From contig CAXRDP010000017.1 in assembly GCA_964229545.1 (NCBI GenBank), positions 1 to 10,482 on the forward strand: DNA of 10,482 nt, read 5' to 3'. Source of the DNA: UBA724 sp964229545 (GTDB lineage: Bacteria; Bacteroidota; Bacteroidia; Flavobacteriales; Flavobacteriaceae). Of this stretch, positions 4,805 through 10,482 are shown piece by piece (within the stretch, counting starts at the first letter, position 1; each line of letters starts with the position of its first letter). The translations under genes and the position numbers were made by a program. The notes under the pieces were generated by a model. That model made no database searches, had not been told where the DNA came from, and saw nothing but the letters and a program-made list of their open reading frames with translations.

Positions 4805-6015
4805 CGCACATTGCTTGTTTGCAGGGTTTTGGGATACGCGGCCAAAGCCCTTCCTAGCAGCCCAGCACTTTCTTTGAGTTTTGAGGCCTCAAGCACATAA
4901 GCAATGCGAATCAATGACTTTCCCAACGCACGGTTTCCATAGAACCCAGAGGCGGGCGCAACCATGAGCGTTTTTCCATTGTGCTCAAAGGAAGACAACA
5001 GCCATTGGGCAAAATCATCACTATCTTCAATAGGCAACTTAACCAAACAATAAAAAGCGCCTGCGGGAAGACTTACCTCAATTCCTGGAACTGCTTTGAG
5101 GGCATCGATAAGTGTGTTTCTTCTTTCTTGGTAAGTTTTTTTGACCTCCTCAAGGTAGGAAGGAGGCGCATCCATAGCTGCTTCAGAAGCCAATAGGCCC
5201 AATGTAGGGGGCGACAAGCGCGATTGGGCAAACTTGAGCGCGGCTCCCATGACCGCTTTGTTTTTTGATACCAAACAACCGATTCGAGCGCCACACATAC
5301 TGTAGCGTTTGGACATAGAATCTACCAGAATGGCGTGTTCTTCCAGTCCGGGAATGGACAAAACAGAGTAGTGGGTGCCATCATCATAGACAAACTCTCT
5401 GTAAACCTCATCGACTATGAGAAAAATGTCATGTTTTTTGACCAACTGTGCCAAGTCTTCAAGCTCCTTTTGGGTATACACATAGCCCGTAGGGTTGTTG
5501 GGGTTGCATATAAAAATGGCTCTCGTTTTTGAGTGAATCAACGATTCGATGGTGTCGATGCTTGGCAAGGCAAAATTAGTATCCAATCCAGATGGTACAG
5601 GGACAACTTTAACACCACAAGCAGCTGCAAAGGTGTCGTAGTTGGCATAGAAAGGTTCAGGAATGATGATTTCATCACCCTCATTAGTGATACAATCCAA
5701 GGTCATGATAATGGCCTCGCTTGCACCCGTAGTCACCAAAATATCCTCAGGAGATACCTGAATATTGTGCTTTGCAAAATATGCTGTCATTTTGGTTCTG
5801 TAGGCCAAAGTCCCTTCCGAGGGTCCATAGGCCAATACATTTTCTTTAAAGTTGTGAACCGCATCCAATGCAATCTGAGGCGTAGGAATATCGGGCTGAC
5901 CAATATTAAGATGAATTACCTCAATACCCTTGGCTTTGGCAGCATCGGCATAGGTTGATAATTTTCTTATGGGTGAGGTAGGAAGGTTTCTTCCTTTGAC
6001 CGAAATTTCGGGCAT
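4801..6015 (-). CDS. Pyridoxal-phosphate-dependent aminotransferase, class I/II (aspartate-aminotransferase-like)
   Basis: A 404-residue fold-type-I enzyme. Visible PLP-site features are GQPD (39-42), TTGASEA (95-101) for the phosphate-binding turn, NPNNPTG (171-177) with the ring-contacting Asn174, VDEVYREF (201-208) with Asp202 and Tyr205, and the Schiff-base lysine Lys236 in SMSKRYSMCGARIG, with Arg244 contacting phosphate. Arg370 in LIRIAY is the expected binder of the substrate alpha-carboxylate. The family moves amino groups between amino acids and 2-oxoacids in the cytoplasm. The exact substrate cannot be read from these motifs; aspartate, aromatic or branched-chain donors are all possible. 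It is the first gene of the leftward run. A -7-like element lies 16 bases before the ATG, and the gene overlaps murB by four bases. Confidence 0.93.
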   Translation of the reverse strand: MPEISVKGRNLPTSPIRKLSTYADAAKAKGIEVIHLNIGQPDIPTPQIALDAVHNFKENVLAYGPSEGTLAYRTKMTAYFAKHNIQVSPEDILVTTGASEAIIMTLDCITNEGDEIIIPEPFYANYDTFAAACGVKVVPVPSGLDTNFALPSIDTIESLIHSKTRAIFICNPNNPTGYVYTQKELEDLAQLVKKHDIFLIVDEVYREFVYDDGTHYSVLSIPGLEEHAILVDSMSKRYSMCGARIGCLVSKNKAVMGAALKFAQSRLSPPTLGLLASEAAMDAPPSYLEEVKKTYQERRNTLIDALKAVPGIEVSLPAGAFYCLVKLPIEDSDDFAQWLLSSFEHNGKTLMVAPASGFYGNRALGKSLIRIAYVLEASKLKESAGLLGRALAAYPKTLQTSNVR

Positions 6016-6031
6016 AACGCACTATTTATTG

Positions 6032-6039
6032 CAAAGATG
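6032..6039 (-). promoter_or_regulatory. Probable -7 element for the aminotransferase-murB transcript
   Basis: Read leftward this is CATCTTTG, one mismatch from TAnnTTTG, 16 bases before the aminotransferase ATG, the same spacing as at lipA and mazE. No convincing -33 TTTG was found at 17-21 bases. Confidence 0.4.
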
Positions 6040-6044
6040 CAAAA

Positions 6045-6061
6045 AATACAATCTTTGTATT
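6045..6061. repeat. 17-base inverted repeat upstream of the aminotransferase gene
   Basis: AATACAA and TTGTATT are exact reverse complements separated by TCT. The repeat sits just upstream of the -7 element, where the -33 element would lie, so it could be an operator or simply AT-rich palindromic sequence. Confidence 0.4.
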
Positions 6062-6092
6062 GTAACAATTGTGTCGAAAAAATAGACTAAAT

Positions 6093-6112
6093 GAAGAATT
6101 TTGTTATTCTTC
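6093..6112 (-). terminator. Weak candidate terminator after the DUF1573 gene
   Basis: GAAGAAT and ATTCTTC form a 7-base stem around a 6-base loop overlapping the DUF1573 stop codon. About 13 bases on, reading leftward, comes a run of six T. The stem has only two G:C pairs, so termination would be inefficient. Confidence 0.2.
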
Positions 6113-6496
6113 TTGTTCTTCTTCAGTTTCAATGACTTCCCCTTTGATTTTGAGGGCAACCACGGGCGTCGAAGCGTTTGAACTCACGGTGATGGTTTTC
6201 CGAATGGGCCCCACACGTTGGGTGTCATACTTTACCTCAATTTCTGAGGAAGCACCCGGTGCTATGGGAGCGTCAGGTTTTTTGGGAATGGTACAACCAC
6301 ATGACGAACGAACTTGCTTAATTTCCAAAGGAGTTGTGCCGTTGTTTGTGAATCGAAAAATACGTACGCCATCATCGCCTTTTTCTATGGTTCCATAATC
6401 GATGGTCAATGAGTCAAAAACAATTTGAGGCGCTTCTTGGGATTGGGCAGTCGTGAACGACAAAACCATTGCGATAAGTAGTAAGCGAATTTTCAT
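6104..6496 (-). CDS. Secreted DUF1573-family protein
   Basis: A 130-residue protein with a Sec signal peptide (MKIR, hydrophobic core 5-15, likely cleavage after AQS at residue 19). It is followed by one DUF1573 domain, an Ig-like/ASH-type beta-sandwich common in Bacteroidota. Diagnostic parts are FDSLTIDYGTIEKG (27-40), FRFTNNGTTPLEI (47-59), the SSCGCT motif (64-69) with Cys66 and Cys68, and IAPGASSEIEVKYD (78-91). The C-terminus is an unusually acidic tail (ETEEEQEE). Location is periplasmic or cell surface; no lipobox cysteine is present. Molecular function is unknown for the family, and a role in binding or scaffolding is only a guess. It is a single-gene unit divergent from valS. The ATG is supported by the signal peptide. 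Confidence 0.88.
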   Translation of the reverse strand: MKIRLLLIAMVLSFTTAQSQEAPQIVFDSLTIDYGTIEKGDDGVRIFRFTNNGTTPLEIKQVRSSCGCTIPKKPDAPIAPGASSEIEVKYDTQRVGPIRKTITVSSNASTPVVALKIKGEVIETEEEQEE

Positions 6497-6519
6497 GGTT
6501 CGAATTTTTTATAAAGTTA

Positions 6520-6546
6520 CAAAATTTGGTGCAACACTTGTGCCAA
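6520..6546 (-). promoter_or_regulatory. Promoter of the DUF1573 gene
   Basis: Read leftward, TTG (6546-6544) and AAATTTTG (6527-6520), one mismatch from TAnnTTTG, are separated by 16 bases. The -7 element ends 23 bases before the ATG. The spacer is at or just below the short end of the usual range. Confidence 0.4.
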
Positions 6547-6570
6547 CTTTTTTAATCAACAGGAGTTAGC

Positions 6571-6578
6571 TACTTTTG
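6571..6578 (+). promoter_or_regulatory. valS -7 promoter element
   Basis: TACTTTTG is an exact TAnnTTTG match. A T-run at 6548-6553 sits at about the right distance for the -33 element but lacks the G. Transcription would begin around 6582, which places the start point on or inside a possible TTG start codon at 6581 and favours the ATG at 6605. Confidence 0.55.
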
Positions 6579-6604
6579 TTTTGCAATTTATCAAACAGCT
6601 TTCA

Positions 6605-9229
6605 ATGGGTTTAGACACCAAGCTTGACTTAGAAAAAATATCCGAAAAATGGTATGCATACTGGATTGAAAAAGGATATTTCAAGTCACAACCCGATGCC
6701 CGTACGCCTTACACAATCGTAATTCCGCCACCCAATGTGACCGGTGTGTTGCATATGGGGCACATGATGAACAACACCCTTCAGGATGTGTTGATTCGCC
6801 GTGCGAGAATGCGGGGTTACAATGCTTGTTGGGTACCCGGTACGGATCACGCTTCCATTGCTACAGAGGCTAAGGTGGTTCAAAAGCTACAAAATGAAGG
6901 CATTCAAAAAGAGGATCTTGGTAGAGAGGCTTTTTTAGAACATGCTTGGGCATGGACCCATGAGCATGGCGGTATCATATTGGAGCAACTCAAAAAACTC
7001 GGCTGTTCATGTGATTGGGATCGTACCAAATTCACCTTGGATGAGGACATGACCGAGTCTGTATTGCGTGTGTTTGTAGACTTGTACGAAAAAGGACTTA
7101 TCTATCGTGGTTATCGAATGGTCAATTGGGACCCTGAAGCCCAAACCACCCTTTCCGATGAGGAAGTGATTCATGAAGAACGTCAGGGGAAGTTGTACCA
7201 TATAAAGTATCAGGTAGCTGATAGTGATCAAACCATCACCATCGCCACTACCCGTCCGGAAACCATGTTAGGAGATACAGCAGTGGCCGTACACCCAGAA
7301 GACGAGCGATACAAAGACCTTCACGGAAAGCAGATCATAGTACCGATTGCCAACAGAAAAGTACCAATTATTACGGATACTTATGTTGATCTTGAGTTTG
7401 GCACTGGCTGTTTAAAAGTGACCCCCGCACACGACGAGAATGACAAGGCACTCGGGGATACTCACAATTTAGAGGTAATCGATATTTTTAACCCTGATGG
7501 TACTTTAAATTCCAAAGGCTTGCACTATGAAGGACAAGATCGATTTGTCGTGCGCAAGTCCATAGCCAAAGAACTAGATTCGATGGGACTTTTGGAAGAT
7601 GTGAAACCACATACACACAAGGTGGGTCTTTCTGAACGCACCAAGGCGGTCGTAGAACCCAGGCTGTCAGAACAGTGGTTTTTGCGTATGGAGGAGATTG
7701 CCGCCCCTGCTTTGGAGGCGGTCAACAAAGGAGATGTGTCTTTAGTCCCCAATAAGTTTATCAATACCTACCGCCATTGGATGGAGAATATTCGAGACTG
7801 GAATATTTCCCGTCAGTTGTGGTGGGGACAGCAAATACCGGCCTATTATTATGGCTCCGACAAACAAGATTTTGTGGTGGCATTGGACAAAGAAGCTGCT
7901 TTGGAAAAAGCACGTAAACAATCGGGCAACACGGCACTTACCGTGGAAGATCTTACACAAGACCCGGATGTGTTGGATACTTGGTTTTCTTCTTGGTTGT
8001 GGCCCATTACGGTCTTTGACGGCATAAGAAATCCCGATAACAAAGAAATTAATTACTACTATCCTACACAGGACTTGGTCACCGGCCCTGACATTTTGTT
8101 TTTCTGGGTGGCAAGGATGATCATGTCTGGATATGCTTACCGTTCAGACAAACCCTTTTCAAAGGTCTATTTGACCGGTTTGGTTCGTGACAAACAAGGC
8201 AGGAAAATGTCCAAACAGTTGGGCAATTCTCCCGATGCTTTGGGGTTGATTCAATCTTATGGAGCCGATGGCGTTCGGGTGGGCTTATTACTGAGTGCCG
8301 CTGCTGGAAACGATTTGCTGTTTGACGAATCTTTATGCCAACAAGGAAAAAACTTTGCCAATAAAATTTGGAATGCCCACAGGCTGATTGAAGGTTGGGA
8401 AGTAGATGAAAAACTACCTCAGGACGAGGTTGCACGATTGGGTCTTGAGTGGTACGAATCAAAATTCCAAGAAGTCTTGTTACAGGTCAATGATCATTTT
8501 GACAAATACCGCATTTCGGATGCATTGATGGCTATTTATAAGTTGGTTTGGGATGATTTTTGCTCATGGCTATTGGAGTTGGTCAAGCCGGCTTATGGGG
8601 CGCCTGTAGACAGACACACACATGCGGACTTGGTTCGCGTTTTTGAAGACAATCTCAGGTTGCTACACCCATTTATGCCTTTTCTTTCGGAAGAGTTGTG
8701 GCACCTATTGGATAAGCGCACTGCAGACCAAGCCTTGGTGGTTTCTTCTTGGCCTGAAGCAAAAAAAGCTGATAAAAAAGTATTAGAACAATTTGACCAC
8801 ACCGCCCAAATGGTGTCTGCGATTCGTTCGATACGCAAACAAAAAAACATCCCCTATAAATCTCCATTGGATTTGATAGAGTTGTCAAGCCAACTGCCTT
8901 ATTTTGAGTCTGTTGTTCAAAAGCTGGCCAACGTTTCCTCATGTCAGCAAACCGATACGGCTCCACAGCAGGCCCTGTCATTCCGCGTGGGTGTTTCTGA
9001 ATATTTTATTCCATTTGCGATCGAAAATGCGGAGGAGGAAATCAAAAAACTCCAAGAGGAGTTGGACTATCAAAAGGGGTTTTTAAAAGCAGTTCAAAAG
9101 AAGTTGAGCAACGAACGCTTTGTGCAAAATGCGCCAGAGGCGGTCGTAGCTATTGAAAAAAAGAAAGAAGAAGACGCCTTAGCAAAAATCAGCTTGATAG
9201 AACAAAACTTGGCACAGTTACAGTCCTAG
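6605..9229 (+). CDS. valS: Valine--tRNA ligase
   Basis: Cytoplasmic class I aminoacyl-tRNA synthetase that joins valine to tRNA-Val and edits mischarged threonine. Counting from this start (874 residues), the catalytic motif HMGH is at 50-53 in PPNVTGVLHMGHMMNN. The editing domain follows, with TTRPETMLGD from 215 and the TPAHDENDKALG loop. The KMSK motif is at 534-537 (GRKMSKQLGNSPD). Next come a helical anticodon-binding domain and a C-terminal coiled coil rich in Lys/Glu (roughly the last 65 residues, from about EEIKKLQEEL) that contacts the tRNA elbow. The length is normal. ATG at 6605 is preferred over TTG at 6581 because a TACTTTTG promoter element ends at 6578. The TTG start would add eight residues. 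The 3' end overlaps the opposing gene by 12 bases. Confidence 0.97.
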   Translation: MGLDTKLDLEKISEKWYAYWIEKGYFKSQPDARTPYTIVIPPPNVTGVLHMGHMMNNTLQDVLIRRARMRGYNACWVPGTDHASIATEAKVVQKLQNEGIQKEDLGREAFLEHAWAWTHEHGGIILEQLKKLGCSCDWDRTKFTLDEDMTESVLRVFVDLYEKGLIYRGYRMVNWDPEAQTTLSDEEVIHEERQGKLYHIKYQVADSDQTITIATTRPETMLGDTAVAVHPEDERYKDLHGKQIIVPIANRKVPIITDTYVDLEFGTGCLKVTPAHDENDKALGDTHNLEVIDIFNPDGTLNSKGLHYEGQDRFVVRKSIAKELDSMGLLEDVKPHTHKVGLSERTKAVVEPRLSEQWFLRMEEIAAPALEAVNKGDVSLVPNKFINTYRHWMENIRDWNISRQLWWGQQIPAYYYGSDKQDFVVALDKEAALEKARKQSGNTALTVEDLTQDPDVLDTWFSSWLWPITVFDGIRNPDNKEINYYYPTQDLVTGPDILFFWVARMIMSGYAYRSDKPFSKVYLTGLVRDKQGRKMSKQLGNSPDALGLIQSYGADGVRVGLLLSAAAGNDLLFDESLCQQGKNFANKIWNAHRLIEGWEVDEKLPQDEVARLGLEWYESKFQEVLLQVNDHFDKYRISDALMAIYKLVWDDFCSWLLELVKPAYGAPVDRHTHADLVRVFEDNLRLLHPFMPFLSEELWHLLDKRTADQALVVSSWPEAKKADKKVLEQFDHTAQMVSAIRSIRKQKNIPYKSPLDLIELSSQLPYFESVVQKLANVSSCQQTDTAPQQALSFRVGVSEYFIPFAIENAEEEIKKLQEELDYQKGFLKAVQKKLSNERFVQNAPEAVVAIEKKKEEDALAKISLIEQNLAQLQS

Positions 9230-9484
9230 TTTTTCTTTTAGTTTCGTCACCAACTCCACATAGGCATTTTTAGCTTCCTCTTTGGTTAGGTTGCCCATTT
9301 GGACCAGTGCGTTGGCCTTGAAAGCAGTTACCAAGTTGTGCTCCTCTTTATCTCGTTGCGAATGGGTTACCTCGATACGCTTGTAAAAAGCATATAATCG
9401 TAACAAATCGTCTTTGGGAATTTCATCTACATAGTTGTTTACCCAAGAAATGGCTTCAGGATAAGTCATAGTTTTTTGGGACAT
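9218..9484 (-). CDS. Acyl-CoA-binding protein (ACBP family)
   Basis: An 88-residue, all-helical protein matching the ACBP fold: YPEAISWVNN (helix 1), DDLLRLYAFYKRIEV (helix 2) with the conserved Tyr/Lys of the LYAxYK motif that contact CoA, a central AFKANALVQMGNLT segment, and KEEAKNAYVELVTKLKEKLG (final helix). The usual central tryptophan is not present. ACBPs bind medium- and long-chain acyl-CoA in the cytoplasm and buffer or deliver it. It follows psd by a single base (TAA-T-ATG), so it is the last gene of the cdsA-psd operon, which suggests service to membrane lipid synthesis. Its stop codon lies inside the opposing valS gene, leaving no room for a terminator. Ligand and role are inferred from the family. 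Confidence 0.85.
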   Translation of the reverse strand: MSQKTMTYPEAISWVNNYVDEIPKDDLLRLYAFYKRIEVTHSQRDKEEHNLVTAFKANALVQMGNLTKEEAKNAYVELVTKLKEKLGL

Positions 9485-9485
9485 A

Positions 9486-10136
9486 TTATTGTTGGGTAAT
9501 AAAGTCGATACCTCCTTTGACTTTTTGGTTTAGGCTGACTGCCAAAGGGGTATCAAGCGGTAAAAACAAATCGATGCGTGAGCCAAATTTTATAAAACCT
9601 GCATCTTCCCCTTGAACCGCTTGGTCTCCCACGGTAGCGTAGTTGACTATGCGTCGTGCTACAGCACCCGCTATCTGACGGTACAAAACTTTTCCATGTT
9701 TGGGGTTGTCTATTACGATAGTAGTTCGTTCGTTGAGTGTAGAGGATTTGGGGTGCCAAGCTACCAAGTACTCCCCCGGATGATATTTGCTAAAAACGAC
9801 CTCTCCACTCAAGGGATACCGAGTCACGTGTACATTGATAGGTGACATAAAAATAGAAACCTGAAGTCGTTTGTCTTTGAAATATTCGGGTTCCAATACT
9901 TCCTCAATAATCACGACTTTACCGTCTACAGGAGATACGATGTTTTCGGTCTCTGCCAAGGCAGGTCTGCTGGGATTTCGAAAAAATTGAAGTACCAAAA
10001 CGAGTACAACCAATGATAGTACTTGTACCCCCATTTTGACCCAATAGGTTGATAGAAAATATTCTGCCAACAATGCAACGATGGCACACAGTATAAAGGT
10101 GGTTATGATAATGCGAAAACCTTCTTTGTGAAACAT
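9486..10136 (-). CDS. psd: Phosphatidylserine decarboxylase proenzyme, short type
   Basis: Decarboxylates phosphatidylserine to phosphatidylethanolamine at the inner membrane. It is made as a proenzyme that cleaves itself between Gly185 and Ser186 (IKFGSRID), and the serine becomes the pyruvoyl cofactor. Also visible are two N-terminal membrane helices (about 9-27 and 34-51), FFRNPSR (51-57), SPVDGKV (68-74) with the catalytic Asp71, and MSPINVHVTR (97-106) with His103. The FGS motif and the 216-residue length mark the short (archaeal-like or PSD-A) class rather than the LGST class of E. coli. The ATG follows the cdsA stop by one base (TAA-T-ATG) and the next gene by the same spacing, implying tight coupling of three genes. 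Confidence 0.95.
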   Translation of the reverse strand: MFHKEGFRIIITTFILCAIVALLAEYFLSTYWVKMGVQVLSLVVLVLVLQFFRNPSRPALAETENIVSPVDGKVVIIEEVLEPEYFKDKRLQVSIFMSPINVHVTRYPLSGEVVFSKYHPGEYLVAWHPKSSTLNERTTIVIDNPKHGKVLYRQIAGAVARRIVNYATVGDQAVQGEDAGFIKFGSRIDLFLPLDTPLAVSLNQKVKGGIDFITQQ

Positions 10137-10137
10137 A

Positions 10138-10482
10138 TTATGTTATGAAATAAAGCATGATGTATAAAAACGGAACCACAAAAATAAGACTATCCATCCG
10201 ATCGTACAGCCCCCCGTGGCCAGGCATAAGTTTACCACTATCTTTTACATTGGCCATACGCTTAAGATGACTTTGAGCCAAGTCACCAATGATGGAAAGC
10301 ACCGCAACTAACAGACCTAAAAACAACCATGAAATTGTGTCAAATGTATTGCTGTAATAGCCAACACCATATCCTACGATAGGGGTAATACATACCGCCG
10401 CTAGGGCGCCTTCCACGGTTTTATTGGGTGACACTTTGGTGTATAACGGATGTTTGCCCAGCCATGAGCCAAAGCCAAAGGC
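10138..10482 (-). CDS. cdsA: Phosphatidate cytidylyltransferase, C-terminal part (gene runs off the window)
   Basis: Only the last 114 codons lie in the window; the reading frame is open to the right edge. The enzyme makes CDP-diacylglycerol from phosphatidate and CTP in the inner membrane, the branch-point precursor of bacterial phospholipids. Visible features are the helix-loop FGSWLGKHPLYTKVSPNKTVEG, with the SPxKTxEG block of the family, a membrane segment with GDLAQSHLKR, then the PROSITE-type signature KRMANVKDSG...LMPGHGGLYDRMDS, and a last hydrophobic helix (IFVVPFLYIMLYF). The Asp residues in GDL, KDSG and DRMD are the expected metal and substrate ligands. It is the first visible gene of the cdsA-psd-ACBP operon, and its promoter is outside the window. 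Confidence 0.95.
   Translation of the reverse strand, partial: AFGFGSWLGKHPLYTKVSPNKTVEGALAAVCITPIVGYGVGYYSNTFDTISWLFLGLLVAVLSIIGDLAQSHLKRMANVKDSGKLMPGHGGLYDRMDSLIFVVPFLYIMLYFIT

Noticed and set aside
5533..5958. Rightward 141-codon open frame
   Set aside because: It is antisense to the aminotransferase catalytic region, and its sequence is explained by the complementary strand.
6581..6604. TTG at 6581 as the valS start, adding eight residues
   Set aside because: A perfect -7 promoter element ends at 6578, so the transcript would begin on or after this codon; the family also typically starts near the ATG at 6605.
8121..8981. Leftward open frames of about 85-113 codons
   Set aside because: They are antisense to valS, carry no recognisable motif, and are unlike the neighbouring genes in composition.
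10134..10434. GTG at 10434 as the start of a 98-residue protein
   Set aside because: The frame stays open to the window edge and the upstream residues (FGSWLGKHPLY) belong to the CdsA family, so this GTG is an internal valine codon.

Overview
The window looks like chromosomal DNA of a member of the Bacteroidota. Four things suggest this. Several genes have a TAnnTTTG-type -7 element (the Bacteroidota housekeeping promoter) 4 to 23 bases before the start codon. Shine-Dalgarno sequences are mostly absent. There is a cdsA-psd-acyl-CoA-binding-protein string of genes. A secreted DUF1573 protein is also present. The genus cannot be fixed from the sequence alone. Nearly every base is coding, and no gap exceeds about 210 bases. 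No rRNA, tRNA, CRISPR or insertion-sequence transposase was seen.

Layout. (1) 1-841 is the only accessory-looking part. A MazE-type antitoxin and MazF-type toxin overlap by 10 bases and read leftward. They are AT-rich (about 33% G+C in sampled stretches, against about 48-55% in the flanking housekeeping genes). They lie between two copies of a 49-base perfect repeat (1-49 and 782-830) and, closer in, between two copies of a 10-base word (71-80 and 706-715). The 3' repeat region is packed with inverted repeats. (2) 852-6015 is a leftward run of six genes: PLP-dependent aminotransferase, murB, a small cysteine-rich membrane protein, an ECF-like sigma factor, an unusual Nramp-family transporter and lipA. 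Two junctions overlap as ATGA. (3) 6104-6496 is a leftward secreted DUF1573 protein. It is divergent from valS (6605-9229, rightward), and both promoters fit into the short gap between them. (4) 9218-10482 is a leftward phospholipid operon: cdsA (cut by the window end), psd and an acyl-CoA-binding protein. The last of these collides tail-to-tail with valS.

How the genes work together. cdsA makes CDP-diacylglycerol and psd makes phosphatidylethanolamine; the acyl-CoA-binding protein probably buffers or delivers acyl chains, although that role is inferred. murB commits UDP-GlcNAc to peptidoglycan. lipA installs lipoate on 2-oxoacid dehydrogenases. valS charges tRNA-Val. The sigma factor is translationally coupled to the transporter with no anti-sigma gene beside it.

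Most worth a second look: the repeat-bracketed toxin-antitoxin cassette and the palindrome over its promoter; the Nramp-family protein that has lost the DPGN metal-binding motif; and the small TM + 4-Cys protein that resembles the Na+-NQR maturation factor NqrM. I found no convincing wholly new multi-gene system.
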